64,000 bases of DNA from Acidimicrobiales bacterium (GCA_040219085.1 JAVJTC010000002.1:62001-126000); one strand, 5' to 3'. Shown: positions 8,865 through 17,812, counted from the stretch's first letter. The notes: generated by a model not told the origin, from the letters alone. Program-made: numbers and translations.

Positions 8865-9634
8865 CGATCGCAATGCGGATGGACCCGCGGATCGCGGCGC
8901 GGCGCGCCGCGGTCGAGAACGAACACCAGCGACGACGGACCCGTCGGACGTTGTGGCTCGCCGCGGTGGTGCTGGCGGTCGCCGTCGCAGCGGTCGTCCT
9001 GCAGAGTTCGCTGCTCGCCGTGGACACGGTGACGGTCGAGGGCGCGGTACGCAGCGACCCCACGGTGGTCGCCGAGGTGGCAGGCATCGAGGAGGGTGCC
9101 TCCCTGCTCACGCTCGATCTGGCTGATGCGCGCGAGGCGATCGTCGCACTGCCCTGGGTGGCCGAGGTGGCCTCGGAGCGATCCTGGTCCGGCGAGGTCG
9201 TCTTCACCGTGACCGAACGCACCCCGGTGGCTGCGGTGGCCGCGGGACAGTGGTGGGCCGTCGTCGACATCGCCGGGCGTGTCCTGGAGGTCCATGAGGC
9301 GCCGCCCGCCGGCCTCGAGACCGTCGTCGGGGTGACCGCGCCGGCCGCGCCCGGCGCCTGGCTCGCAACGCGGGACCTGGCGGCGGTGGCCGTCGCGGCG
9401 CGTGCCGCTGGCGACGTCGTGGTGGGCGCGGCGACCCGTTCGGTCGCGGTGGACGAGCAGGGCGCTGTGGTGCTCGACCTCGAACAGGGCGGCCGGGTCC
9501 TCATGGGGGACGATCGCCAACTCGAGGAGAAGTTGACGGCTGTGAGAACGTTTCTCCTCGATGTCGAGTTGACATGTATGGTCACACTCGACGTGAGGGC
9601 TCCGAGTGCGCCGGTACTGAGGCGGGGTTGTTGA
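8861..9634 (+). CDS. ftsQ: Cell division protein FtsQ (POTRA domain)
   Basis: FtsQ is a bitopic divisome protein linking early and late division proteins. The 257-residue product has a basic cytoplasmic N-terminus, one membrane helix at about residues 31-51, then a POTRA-type domain (VDTVTVEGAVRSDP onward) and the FtsQ/DivIB region with VVDIAGRVLE. The C-terminal part is poorly conserved, as is normal. It lies between murB and ftsZ with no ftsA, as in other Actinobacteria. A possible ftsZ promoter begins at its stop codon. Confidence 0.88.
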   Translation: MTIAMRMDPRIAARRAAVENEHQRRRTRRTLWLAAVVLAVAVAAVVLQSSLLAVDTVTVEGAVRSDPTVVAEVAGIEEGASLLTLDLADAREAIVALPWVAEVASERSWSGEVVFTVTERTPVAAVAAGQWWAVVDIAGRVLEVHEAPPAGLETVVGVTAPAAPGAWLATRDLAAVAVAARAAGDVVVGAATRSVAVDEQGAVVLDLEQGGRVLMGDDRQLEEKLTAVRTFLLDVELTCMVTLDVRAPSAPVLRRGC

Positions 9635-9659
9635 CGTTCGCGCGCGGAGCGCGTACCGT
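9631..9659 (+). promoter_or_regulatory. Candidate ftsZ promoter
   Basis: TTGACG (9631-9636) and TACCGT (9654-9659) are separated by 17 bp, 98 bp before the ftsZ start. The -35 box overlaps the ftsQ stop. A second weaker pair, TTTGTT (9659-9664) and TTTAAT (9682-9687), is also 17 bp apart. ftsZ often has several promoters besides read-through from the dcw cluster. Confidence 0.45.
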
Positions 9660-9676
9660 TTGTTTCACGCGCGACC

Positions 9677-9723
9677 AGACCTTTAATTGTTTCGGGTCTC
9701 CAAACCTTAGACCTCAAGTTGAG
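9677..9723 (+). promoter_or_regulatory. Inverted repeats in the ftsZ leader
   Basis: Two dyads lie 35-81 bp before ftsZ. AGACC (9677-9681) pairs with GGTCT (9695-9699). CTCAA (9713-9717) and TTGAG (9719-9723) form an 11-bp palindrome around a central G, flanked by AAAC on the left and AGTTT on the right. The stretch is much more AT-rich than its surroundings. It may be an operator or an mRNA structure; no bound protein can be named. Confidence 0.5.
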
Positions 9724-9757
9724 AGTTTCGAGGGTCGCCATTGAACGGGAGAGAGAC

Positions 9758-10924
9758 ATGACGACCACTCCGCAGAACTATCTTGCTGTGATCAAGGTCG
9801 TCGGTGTGGGCGGGGGCGGCGTGAACGCCGTCAACCGGATGATCGATGCGGGGCTCCGCGGTGTCGAGTTCATCGCCGTCAACACCGACGCACAGGCGCT
9901 GCTGATGAGCGACGCCGATGTCAAGATCGACATCGGCCGGGAGTTGACCCGTGGCCTGGGAGCGGGCAGTGACCCCGACGTCGGCGCAGCGGCCGCCGAT
10001 GCCAATCGAGACGACATCGAAGAGGCCCTGGCGGGGGCCGACATGGTGTTCATCACCGCCGGCGAAGGAGGCGGTACCGGTACAGGTGCGGCTCCGGTCA
10101 TCGCCGAGATCGCACGCTCCATCGGCGCCCTCACCATCGCGGTCGTGACCCGTCCCTTCGGCTTCGAGGGTCGCCGGCGTGCCGTGCAGGCCGAGACCGG
10201 CATCACGCGACTCAAGGAGAAGGTCGACACCCAGATCGTCATCCCCAACGACCGACTTCTCAACATCTCCGATGAGAAGACGTCGGTGCTCGACGCCTTC
10301 CGCATGGCCGACGAGGTCCTGTTGCAGGGCGTTCAGGGCATCACCGACCTCATCACGACGCCCGGGCTCATCAACACCGACTTCGCCGACGTCAAGATGG
10401 TCATGAGCGACGCCGGTTCGGCCCTCATGGGCATCGGAACCTCCTCGGGTGAGGAGCGGGCGGTGTCTGCGGCCCGCAAGGCGATATCCAGTCCGCTGCT
10501 GGAGGCGTCCATCGAGGGAGCGCGCGGCATCCTGCTCACGATCACGGGCGGCAACGAACTCGGACTGTTCGAGGTCAACGAGGCCGCCGAGATCATCCAG
10601 TCCGTGGCGCACCCGGATGCCAACATCATCTTCGGTGCCGTCATCGACGACCAGATGGGCGACAGCGTCCGCGTGACGGTCATCGCCGCCGGTTTCGATC
10701 GTTGGGACGGCGAACGTGGTTCCGGGTCCACATCGTCGGCTGCCGCCACCAGCCGACCCACCGGCGCCTCACGCGGGGCCGACTCCGCCTCGGCCGCCGC
10801 GAGTACGCGTACGCGCACCGACGATGACGACGACGAGCTGTTCGGACTCACCGACCCGTTCGCGGAGTCCGATGACGGCGATGGAACCGCCGACGACTTC
10901 GACGTCCCCTCGTTCCTGCGCTGA
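9758..10924 (+). CDS. ftsZ: Cell division GTPase FtsZ
   Basis: FtsZ is the tubulin-like GTPase that forms the Z-ring. The 388-residue product has the N-terminal [14 protein letters not shown], the tubulin signature GGGTGTG at 104-110, and the T7-loop region with [11 protein letters not shown]. It ends in the conserved tail DVPSFLR, the binding peptide for SepF and other partners. A variable linker rich in Ser, Ala, Thr and Asp joins the core to that tail. ATG 9758 follows GGGAGAGAGA and gives the normal family N-terminus ([10 protein letters not shown]). Confidence 0.97.
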   Translation: MTTTPQNYLAVIKVVGVGGGGVNAVNRMIDAGLRGVEFIAVNTDAQALLMSDADVKIDIGRELTRGLGAGSDPDVGAAAADANRDDIEEALAGADMVFITAGEGGGTGTGAAPVIAEIARSIGALTIAVVTRPFGFEGRRRAVQAETGITRLKEKVDTQIVIPNDRLLNISDEKTSVLDAFRMADEVLLQGVQGITDLITTPGLINTDFADVKMVMSDAGSALMGIGTSSGEERAVSAARKAISSPLLEASIEGARGILLTITGGNELGLFEVNEAAEIIQSVAHPDANIIFGAVIDDQMGDSVRVTVIAAGFDRWDGERGSGSTSSAAATSRPTGASRGADSASAAASTRTRTDDDDDELFGLTDPFAESDDGDGTADDFDVPSFLR

Positions 10925-10928
10925 AGCG

Positions 10929-11627
10929 GTGGCGGCTGCGTCCGCACGTCGCGTCGACCTGACTCTGTCGGCCGGCGACGGGCTCGTCGCACGGGTGATC
11001 TCGACCACCGCCGCCGCGGGCGACTTCACACCCGGTGCCGACGGCCTGGCCCGCCGCCACACCGACCTGGTCGATGCGCCGTGGACGTGGCTGCAACAGG
11101 TGCACGGCGCCGATGTGGTCGTCGTCACCGCACCGGGCGACGCCGCCGGCGAAGCCGCCGACGCGGCCGTCACGACCGTTGCCGGTGCACCACTGTCGGT
11201 CCGAACCGCGGACTGCGTGCCGGTCGTGCTCGCGGGTGAGGGTGCTCTCGCTGTGGTGCACGCCGGTTGGCGGGGCCTCGTGTCGGGCGTGGTCGGTTGC
11301 TCGGCGGCTGCGATGTCGACGCTCGGCGTCGTCGCCACCGAGGCGGTGATCGGACCCCACATCTGCCCCACCTGCTACGAGTTCGGAGCAACCGACCTGG
11401 CGCGCATGGCCGACATGTTCGGGACGGCGGTCATCGCAGAGACCGGCACCGGGCGACCCGCCCTCGACCTGGACGCGACCGTGCGGTCGGCGCTCGTCGA
11501 TGCCGGCGTGACCGCCGTCGAGAGCGTTGGCGGATGTACCGCGTGTGACCCGGGCTACTGGTCACACCGTGCCCGGGGCGACATCGGACGCCAGGTCACG
11601 GTGGCCTGGCTGGAGAAGACCCTGTGA
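10929..11627 (+). CDS. pgeF: Multicopper-oxidase-like purine nucleosidase PgeF (YfiH/YlmD family)
   Basis: This family (DUF152) was long called polyphenol oxidase. Members act on purine nucleosides, and an editing role in peptidoglycan synthesis has been described for E. coli YfiH. The 232-residue product shows the metal-site His and Cys residues in QQVHGADV, RTADCVPVVLA, VVHAGWRGL and GPHICPTCYEFG. GTG at 10929, 4 bp after ftsZ, is the most likely start; the ribosome-binding site is weak, so coupling to ftsZ is plausible. The ftsZ-pgeF-yggS-sepF order is common in Gram-positive bacteria. Confidence 0.88.
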   Translation: MAAASARRVDLTLSAGDGLVARVISTTAAAGDFTPGADGLARRHTDLVDAPWTWLQQVHGADVVVVTAPGDAAGEAADAAVTTVAGAPLSVRTADCVPVVLAGEGALAVVHAGWRGLVSGVVGCSAAAMSTLGVVATEAVIGPHICPTCYEFGATDLARMADMFGTAVIAETGTGRPALDLDATVRSALVDAGVTAVESVGGCTACDPGYWSHRARGDIGRQVTVAWLEKTL

Positions 11628-12292
11628 CGATGCCACCGACCGGAGAGAGCGGCGACGTGGAGGCGGTGGCGCGCCGGCTCGCCGTCGCACGCGAGACGAT
11701 GAGCGCGGCGGGCGACGCCGCCGGTCAGGTCACGGTCGTCGCGGTGACGAAGGGATTCGGCCCCTGGGCGGTCGCTGCAGCGGAGGCCGTGGGCCTCGGT
11801 GATATCGGGGAGAACTACGCCGACGACCTGATCGCCAGGTCCGAGGTCTCGCCCGGTCTGCGCCGCCACTTCATCGGACGCCTGCAGTCCAACAAGGTTC
11901 GACCGCTGGCCGGTTCGGTCGACGTGTGGCAGAGCGTCGACCGGCTGAAGCTCGTCGAACGGATCGCCCGGTACGACCCAGGCGCGACCGTCATGGTCCA
12001 GGTCGACATCAGCGCGGAGGCCTCCAAGGGCGGCTGTGCGCCGGCGGAGACCGGCTCGCTCGTCGGTGCTGCCCGCGACGCGGGTCTCGACGTCATCGGG
12101 TTGATGGGTGTCGCCGCCGTCGCCGCCGACGGGACCGTCGCCCGACAGTTCGCGACTCTGCGCTCTCTCGTCGACGACCTGGACCTTCAGCACTGCTCGA
12201 TGGGGATGTCCGGGGACCTGGCCCTCGCGGTGGAGCAGGGCACCACGATGGTGCGCCTCGGTACCGCCCTGTTCGGCCCCCGGCCACGGTGA
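11624..12292 (+). CDS. yggS: PLP homeostasis protein YggS/YlmE
   Basis: This is a non-catalytic pyridoxal-phosphate-binding protein of the alanine racemase N-terminal (TIM barrel) fold. The 222-residue product has VVAVTKGF, whose Lys binds PLP, then GENYADD, HFIGRLQSNK, and the C-terminal SMGMSGDLALAVEQG and VRLGTALFG motifs. The GTG start overlaps the pgeF stop (GTGA). It precedes sepF as in most Actinobacteria and Firmicutes. Confidence 0.93.
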   Translation: MTMPPTGESGDVEAVARRLAVARETMSAAGDAAGQVTVVAVTKGFGPWAVAAAEAVGLGDIGENYADDLIARSEVSPGLRRHFIGRLQSNKVRPLAGSVDVWQSVDRLKLVERIARYDPGATVMVQVDISAEASKGGCAPAETGSLVGAARDAGLDVIGLMGVAAVAADGTVARQFATLRSLVDDLDLQHCSMGMSGDLALAVEQGTTMVRLGTALFGPRPR

Positions 12293-12360
12293 AGGTGATC
12301 GTGGCGCTCCCACGTCGGAGCCCGGGAGGTCCGCGCCGCCTGGATCGCCGCGTGCGAGAC

Positions 12361-12366
12361 TAGTAT
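12361..12366 (+). promoter_or_regulatory. Possible sepF -10 box
   Basis: TAGTAT lies 33 bp before the sepF start in the 106-bp gap after yggS. No convincing -35 box is visible. The call rests on its likeness to other TANNNT boxes in this window. Confidence 0.35.
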
Positions 12367-12398
12367 TCCCAGGGCCCACGACGGCTGTTGGAGATTCG

Positions 12399-12968
12399 AT
12401 GTCGGTCTGGAAAAAGACGTTGCTGTACCTCGGGCTCGGCCCCGACGAGGAGTACGAGGACTACGACTACGACGCCCACGGCGCCGGATCCGCCGACGAC
12501 GCCCGTCGGCCCGCCCCCGCCGCTGCTCAGGTACAGCGTTCGCCGCGCGGCGGTGCCGAGGATCCCGGCAACGTCAGGGCCATGCCCACCCCGCGTAGCA
12601 GCGACCCCGTCGAGGGGGACGCGCCGCGCATGCAGCCCCGCGCCGTGCGTCCCGTCGGTTCGACCACGGTGCGGCCGCGTCCGGCTCCACCGCAGGCGAA
12701 CCCCCACGTCGTGGTGCCCCACGGTTTCAACGACGCCCAGGAGATCGCCGACCGGTTCAAGTCGAAGCAGCCGGTGATCGTGAATCTCCAGGAGGTCGAG
12801 CGGGACCTCTCACGTCGGCTCATCGACTTCGCGAGCGGGCTCTGTTACGGACTCGGTGGTCACATGGAACGCGTCGCCAACCAGGTCTACCTGCTAACGC
12901 CGACCGATGTTCAGGTGACGGCCGAGGACCGCCAGCGCCTCGCTGAGCAGGGCTTCACCGAGGGCTGA
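12399..12968 (+). CDS. sepF: Cell division protein SepF
   Basis: SepF anchors FtsZ to the membrane in bacteria that lack FtsA. The 189-residue product begins MSVWKKTLLYLGLG, the expected amphipathic membrane-targeting helix, followed by an acidic DEEYEDYDYD stretch and a Pro-rich linker. The SepF fold starts near residue 105 (HGFNDAQEIADRFK, then KQPVIVNLQEVERDLSRRLIDF, which continues to FASGLCYGLGG). The ATG follows GTTGGAG. It is the only FtsZ membrane anchor seen in this cluster. Confidence 0.95.
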   Translation: MSVWKKTLLYLGLGPDEEYEDYDYDAHGAGSADDARRPAPAAAQVQRSPRGGAEDPGNVRAMPTPRSSDPVEGDAPRMQPRAVRPVGSTTVRPRPAPPQANPHVVVPHGFNDAQEIADRFKSKQPVIVNLQEVERDLSRRLIDFASGLCYGLGGHMERVANQVYLLTPTDVQVTAEDRQRLAEQGFTEG

Positions 12969-12996
12969 CCGCCTTCCCACACCCGGAGCCCCCGCC

Positions 12997-13248
12997 ATGG
13001 TGATCGTCTGCTATCTCATCCTGTTCTACATCATCGCGGTCTTCGCCCGGATCATTCTCAGCTGGTTCCCGCTGGACCCCGACGGGCCGATCGCGACCGT
13101 CGCCGGCTTCCTCTACATGGTGACGGATCCGGTTCTGACACCGCTGCGGCGCATGATCCCACCGATCCGGATGGGCGGGATGGGGCTCGACCTCTCGCCG
13201 ACGATCGTGTTGTTCGGCCTCTTTTTCCTGCAGGCCGTCATCTGTTGA
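12997..13248 (+). CDS. YggT family membrane protein
   Basis: This is an 83-residue protein with two membrane helices (about residues 3-22 and 65-82) separated by the conserved segment DPVLTPLRRMIPP. YggT/YlmG proteins lie beside sepF and divIVA in many Gram-positive genomes; an osmotic or cell-shape role has been suggested, but the molecular function is not known. The ATG at 12997 could be replaced by GTG three bases later. Confidence 0.88.
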   Translation: MVIVCYLILFYIIAVFARIILSWFPLDPDGPIATVAGFLYMVTDPVLTPLRRMIPPIRMGGMGLDLSPTIVLFGLFFLQAVIC

Positions 13249-13286
13249 CGCCCCGGGGCTGTCGCACGCGACCGGAGGCCGCGCAG

Positions 13287-13292
13287 TAGCCT
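13287..13292 (+). promoter_or_regulatory. -10 box of divIVA (likely leaderless)
   Basis: TAGCCT ends 8 nt before the divIVA ATG at 13301, so transcription would start at or next to the start codon. Confidence 0.5.
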
Positions 13293-13300
13293 TGCCTGCC

Positions 13301-14467
13301 ATGGATCTCACGCCCCAGGTGATGAAGGACGTGCAGTTCTCCGAGGCACGGCGCGGGTACGACCCGGCCGAGGTCGACGAGTTTCTCGCACGCGTAGGGC
13401 GCGCCGTCGCCCAACTCCGCCAGCAGGTGGCCGACGCTGAGGCCCGGGCGGGTTCGCCCGCGACCGGCGGCGCCGGACCACAGCTGCACGACCCCGACCG
13501 CGCCGTGCAACGCATGCTCGCCGCGGCCCAGGAGACCGCTGACCGCGTGGTGCACGATGCCGAGAGCGACTCGGTGGAGGTGCGTCGCCAGGCCGAGGCC
13601 CACGCCGTGACTGTCACCGCAGAGGCCGAGCACCAGTCCAAGAAGCTGGTCGCCGACGCCGAGGCCCACGCCGAGCGGATCAAGAGCGGTGCGCTGGCCG
13701 AGGCACGCCGACTGGTCGAGGAGACCCGGGCTCCGCTGGTCGCCGAGGTCGAGGCGCTACGCGCCGCGCGTCAGGAGCTCGCCGCCGACGTGGAGAGCTT
13801 CGAAGCTCATCTCGCACGGCGCCGCGGGGATCTCAGCGGGGTGGTCGAGGCTCTGGGCCGTCTGGTCTCCGACGAGGCGCTGGCCGGGACCGCTGCGCCC
13901 GCGATGGCCGACGTGGATCCCGAGGTCACCGAGTCGTCGATCGAGGTCGGGGTGGTCGCGGCGGAGCCCGACCCCGAGCCGGAACCTGAACCGGAGCCCG
14001 AGCCCGACCCCGAGCCGGAACCTGAGCCGGAGCCGGAACCCGAGTCTGAAGCGACGGGGTCGGCCATCCTGGACCTCACGGGCCAGGAGGCGCCGACGCC
14101 CGAGCCGATGTGGGCCGACGAGCCCGAACCGGCCGCGGAGCTGCGGCCCCGGGAGTCAGCGGCTGCGCAGGCCGATGACGGGGCGCCGCGTTCCGATGGC
14201 AGCGAGGGCGAGGTGATCCGCGGGGCGTTCGCCGAGGAGCCACCCGCCGACGGAGGCGATGCCGCGCTCGACTTCTACGAGGCGGGCGTCGACAGCGGCT
14301 ACGAGACCGGCGACGACACCGGTGGGGACTCGTTCCTCGACGAGTTGCGCCGTGCGGTCGACGACGAGGACCCGCTGGGTACACCCGACGACGATGCCGA
14401 TCGGGCGATGGCTGCCTTCTTCGACCAGGACGACGAGGAACCGAAGGGTCGCTTCCGGCGACGCTGA
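13301..14467 (+). CDS. divIVA: DivIVA/Wag31-like polar scaffold protein
   Basis: DivIVA proteins mark curved membranes and direct polar growth or division. The 388-residue product starts with the DivIVA domain (LTPQVMKDVQFSEARRGYDP, then EVDEFLARV). A long Ala-, Glu- and Arg-rich coiled coil covers about residues 35-190. A highly acidic tail then holds alternating Glu-Pro (EP/DP) pairs at residues 222-250, followed by further acidic, low-complexity sequence to a basic end (GRFRRR). The tail makes the protein longer than typical DivIVA. ATG 13301 is supported by the family N-terminus and by the -10 box 8 nt upstream. Confidence 0.85.
   Translation: MDLTPQVMKDVQFSEARRGYDPAEVDEFLARVGRAVAQLRQQVADAEARAGSPATGGAGPQLHDPDRAVQRMLAAAQETADRVVHDAESDSVEVRRQAEAHAVTVTAEAEHQSKKLVADAEAHAERIKSGALAEARRLVEETRAPLVAEVEALRAARQELAADVESFEAHLARRRGDLSGVVEALGRLVSDEALAGTAAPAMADVDPEVTESSIEVGVVAAEPDPEPEPEPEPEPDPEPEPEPEPEPESEATGSAILDLTGQEAPTPEPMWADEPEPAAELRPRESAAAQADDGAPRSDGSEGEVIRGAFAEEPPADGGDAALDFYEAGVDSGYETGDDTGGDSFLDELRRAVDDEDPLGTPDDDADRAMAAFFDQDDEEPKGRFRRR
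13964..14050 (+). repeat. GAGCC-type codon repeat encoding a Glu-Pro tract
   Basis: An almost uninterrupted run of GAG/GAA/GAC-CCC/CCG codon pairs inside divIVA encodes about 29 residues of EP and DP repeats. It is prone to slippage, so the length may vary between strains. It is a coding repeat. Confidence 0.8.
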
Positions 14468-14496
14468 GCGCCGCGGGGCCCGGCTGGAGCGCTCAG
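14464..14496. terminator. Bidirectional hairpin between divIVA and ileS
   Basis: CTGAGCGC (14464-14471) pairs perfectly with GCGCTCAG (14489-14496) around a 17-nt GC-rich loop. It overlaps the stop codons of both convergent genes. There is no T-run, so it would be a GC-type terminator or rely on Rho. Confidence 0.5.
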
Positions 14497-17400
14497 GTCC
14501 CGCCGACCACCGTCACTTCGATCCCGACGTCGGCGCCGTCCAGGGACACCCTCGGGGCATCCTCGCCCACCGGGCCGACGACCAGTTCGGTCGCGAGTAC
14601 CTGGTCGCTGATGAATCCGCGGTGGGCCTCGACGGCGGCGGCCATGTCACCGCCGACGTCGAGGGTCAGCACGATCCGGTCGGTCACCTCGAGGCCGGAG
14701 TCACGTCGGGCCTGCTGGATCGATCGCACCATGTGACGGGCCCGGCCCTCGGCGATGAGTTCCTCCGTCAGGTTCAGGTCGAGGGTGACCACGGCGTCGT
14801 TGGTGCGCAGGGCGGCCGTTCCCGGGTGTCCCTCTGCAACCAGTGAGAGTTCGAACTCGTCGCCGGTGAGGGTGTGGTCGGCGACGATGACCGAACCGTC
14901 GGCGTTGGGCGTCCACTCTCCGGCGCGTGCGCCGGCGAGGACCTTCTGCATGTCGCCACCGAGTCGGGGGCCCAGGAGTCGTCCGTTGGGCTTGAGTTCG
15001 AAGGTGATGTCCGCGTCGAGTTCGTCGGCCAGGTCGACGTGCTTCACGTTCACCTCGTCCGCGAGGAGATCGACGAACGGTGCGAGCGCCTCGGCCCCGT
15101 GGCCGTGGACGGTGAGACGCGCCAGGGGCACCCTGGCGGCGATGCCGTTGTCCTCGCGGATGCCGAGGGCGACCGACGCGACGTCGCGAGCGCGGTCCAT
15201 GGCCGCTACGAGCGCCGGGTCCCCCGGGAGGTCTGCCGCTTCGGGCCAGTCGGTGAGGTGTACCGACCGCGCACCCGTGAGACCCGTGTGGATCTCCTCG
15301 GTGACGAGTGGCAGCATCGGCGCCGCCACCCGGACCAGGGTCGTGAGCACCGTGTAGAGGGTGTCGTAGGCATCGCGCTTGGCCTCGGGGTCGACCTCGG
15401 CGGCGGGTGCCCAGAATCTGTCCCGGGAGCGGCGGATGTACCAGTTGTTGAGTGCGTCGAGGAACGCCGTGATCCGCCCGCATGCGGCCGGCAGGTCGTA
15501 GGCGTCCATGGCCGCGGTGACCTCGGTCACGAGGTCGTGGGTCTTCGCGAGCAGGTAGCGGTCCAGTACGTGGGTCGACGTGGTCCGTTCAGTCGCGCTG
15601 ATCCCGTCGGCGTTCGCGTACAGGGTGAAGAACGAGTAGGCGTTCCAGATCGGGTTGATGACGAGGCGGATGACGTCGGTGATCTCGTCGTCGTCCACGC
15701 GGACCTCGCCGCCGCGCACGACCGGCGACGACACGAGATACCACCGCAGCGCGTCGCTGCCCTTGGTCGAGAAGATCTCGGTGGGGTCCGTGTAGTTCTT
15801 GAGGCGCTTGGAGAGCTTGGCCCCGTCGGACGCGAGCAGGATCCCGTGACATATGGCGTTGCGGAACGGCGGACGGTCGAAGAGAGCGGTCGACAGCACG
15901 TGCAGCGTGTAGAACCAGCCGCGGGTCTGGTTGACGTACTCGACGATGAAATCGGCGGGGAAGTGATCCTCGAACCAGTCCCGGTTCTCGAAGGGGTAGT
16001 GGACCTGCGCGTAGGGCATGGATCCGGACTCGAACCAGCAGTCGAGCACCTCGGGTACCCGCCTCATCATCGACTTCCCGGTCGGGTCGTCGGGATTGGG
16101 CCGCACGAGTGCGTCGACGGTCGGTCGGTGGAGGTCGTCGAGGCGGACGCCGAAGTCACGCTCGATCTCGTCGAGGCTGCCGTAGACGTCGATACGGGGA
16201 TACTCGGGGTCGTCCGAGCGCCACACGGGGATCGGGGAACCCCAGAAGCGGTTCCGCGAGATGGACCAGTCCCGCGCCCCCTCGAGCCACTTGCCGAACC
16301 TGCCGTCACGGACGTGGTCCGGGATCCAGTTGATCTCCCGGTTCAGCTCCAGCATCCGGTCGCGGATGTCGGTCACCTTCACGTACCAGGAACTGAGCGC
16401 CCGGTAGATGATCGGGGTGTCCGTGCGCCAGCAGTGCGGGTAGTTGTGGTCGTAGGTGTCATGCCGGACGATCCGGCCCCGCTCCTTGAGAGCGGCGATG
16501 ACCGACGGATTGGCGTCGAAGACGTTCTCGCCCGCCCACTCGGGAACGTCGTCGGTGAAGCGTCCCTCGTCGTCGACGGGTACGACCAGGCTGATCCCGG
16601 CGGCTTCACTCACCACCTGGTCGTCCTCGCCGAAACCGGGCGCGAGGTGCACGATGCCGGTGCCGTCCGCGGTGCCGACGAAGTCGGCGAGGAGGACGCG
16701 GAATGCGTTGGGCGTGTCCGCGAAGTAGTCGAACAACGGCTGGTAGGTGCGCTCGGCGAGCTCCGCACCCGAGACGGTGCCGTGGAGTTCCGCGTCGGCG
16801 AGCTGGGGCCCGTAGCGCTCGACGGCGGCGGAGCCGAGGATCGTGTAGATGGTCCCGTCCTCGCCGGCCTCGGCCATGATCGAGTACTCGATGTCGGCCC
16901 CGACGGCGAGCGCGAGGTTCGACGGCAGGGTCCACGGTGTCGTGGTCCAGGCGAGGATGCGCATCGGCCCGGGGTCGCCCGGCCGGGGCTCCAGGTCGAA
17001 GGCAACCGTGATGGCCGGGTCCTGACGTGGTCGGGTGGCGTCGTCGAGTCGGATCTCGAAGTTCGACAGCGGGGTCTCCGCCCCCCAGCTGTAGGGCATG
17101 ACCCGGTAGGCCTCGTAGACGAGCCCCTTGTCCCAGAGCTGTTTGAAGGCCCAGATGACGCTCTCCATGTAGGAGAGGTCCATGGTCTTGTAGTCGTGAT
17201 CGAAGTCCACCCACCGGGCCTGGCGCTCGACCGTCGAGCGCCAGTCCTGGGTGTAGCGCATGACCGAACTGCGGCAGTGGTCGTTGAACTCGGCGATCCC
17301 GTAGGAGGTGATGTCGCGGCGCCCCGACACGCCGAGTTCCTTCTCGGCCTCCATCTCGGCGGGCAGCCCGTGACAGTCCCAGCCGAACCTCCGCTCCACG

Positions 17401-17690
17401 CGTCGGCCCCGCATGGTCTGGTACCGCGGGACGACGTCTTTCACGTAGCCGGTCAGGAGATGACCGTGGTGGGGGAGGCCGTTGGCGAACGGGGGGCCGT
17501 CGTAGAAGACGAACTCGTTGGCTCCACGCTCGCCGGTCTCGCGCTCTTCCACGGATGCCTCGAAGGTCCCGTCGCTCCTCCAGCGTCGCAGGATCGCCTC
17601 CTCGAGCGCCGGTAGATCCGGACGCGTCGGCACCCTCGGGTAGGGGGTGGCCGCGCTGGTGTCGTCGTTGCGGTCGGCAGGGTGGCTCAT
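14493..17690 (-). CDS. ileS: Isoleucyl-tRNA synthetase (long, eukaryote-like type)
   Basis: This cytosolic class I synthetase charges tRNA-Ile and edits valine. The product has 1065 residues, in the size range of the type 2 (eukaryote-like) IleS. The HIGH-type motif is HHGH near residue 71 (in GLPHHGHLLTGY), and the second signature is KLSKR near residue 625. GWDCHGLPAE, SWGAETPLSN and the editing-domain region with WTTTPWTLPSNLALAVG are clear. The start at 17690 (ATGAGCCACC) has GAGGTGA upstream at a workable distance; a GTG five codons earlier is possible. The gene is convergent with the dcw cluster although ileS usually points the same way as divIVA and lspA. Confidence 0.95.
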   Translation of the reverse strand: MSHPADRNDDTSAATPYPRVPTRPDLPALEEAILRRWRSDGTFEASVEERETGERGANEFVFYDGPPFANGLPHHGHLLTGYVKDVVPRYQTMRGRRVERRFGWDCHGLPAEMEAEKELGVSGRRDITSYGIAEFNDHCRSSVMRYTQDWRSTVERQARWVDFDHDYKTMDLSYMESVIWAFKQLWDKGLVYEAYRVMPYSWGAETPLSNFEIRLDDATRPRQDPAITVAFDLEPRPGDPGPMRILAWTTTPWTLPSNLALAVGADIEYSIMAEAGEDGTIYTILGSAAVERYGPQLADAELHGTVSGAELAERTYQPLFDYFADTPNAFRVLLADFVGTADGTGIVHLAPGFGEDDQVVSEAAGISLVVPVDDEGRFTDDVPEWAGENVFDANPSVIAALKERGRIVRHDTYDHNYPHCWRTDTPIIYRALSSWYVKVTDIRDRMLELNREINWIPDHVRDGRFGKWLEGARDWSISRNRFWGSPIPVWRSDDPEYPRIDVYGSLDEIERDFGVRLDDLHRPTVDALVRPNPDDPTGKSMMRRVPEVLDCWFESGSMPYAQVHYPFENRDWFEDHFPADFIVEYVNQTRGWFYTLHVLSTALFDRPPFRNAICHGILLASDGAKLSKRLKNYTDPTEIFSTKGSDALRWYLVSSPVVRGGEVRVDDDEITDVIRLVINPIWNAYSFFTLYANADGISATERTTSTHVLDRYLLAKTHDLVTEVTAAMDAYDLPAACGRITAFLDALNNWYIRRSRDRFWAPAAEVDPEAKRDAYDTLYTVLTTLVRVAAPMLPLVTEEIHTGLTGARSVHLTDWPEAADLPGDPALVAAMDRARDVASVALGIREDNGIAARVPLARLTVHGHGAEALAPFVDLLADEVNVKHVDLADELDADITFELKPNGRLLGPRLGGDMQKVLAGARAGEWTPNADGSVIVADHTLTGDEFELSLVAEGHPGTAALRTNDAVVTLDLNLTEELIAEGRARHMVRSIQQARRDSGLEVTDRIVLTLDVGGDMAAAVEAHRGFISDQVLATELVVGPVGEDAPRVSLDGADVGIEVTVVGGT

Positions 17691-17783
17691 GGGAGCGGTC
17701 GTCACCTCGGGGTCGGATCGGCCCTCCGAATCGTACAGCCGCCTCCGCCCGGGAATACCGGGGCCGGTCCGTTGTTGAGTGCA

Positions 17784-17812
17784 TTGCCAGGACCACCGCT
17801 GAGGCGTACAAT
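17784..17812 (+). promoter_or_regulatory. Promoter of the DksA-like gene
   Basis: TTGCCA (17784-17789) and TACAAT (17807-17812) are 17 bp apart. It is one of the best sigma-70-type matches in the window. The transcript would have a leader of about 60 nt before the start at 17880. Confidence 0.65.

Noticed and set aside
13964-14050. CRISPR-like short repeats
   Set aside because: The repeats are 6-bp codon pairs in frame within divIVA with no spacers.
14874-17615. Open frame of 913 codons on the + strand, antisense to ileS
   Set aside because: It mirrors the codon pattern of ileS, has no domain, and is low in hydrophobic core patterns. Long antisense frames are expected in GC-rich DNA.
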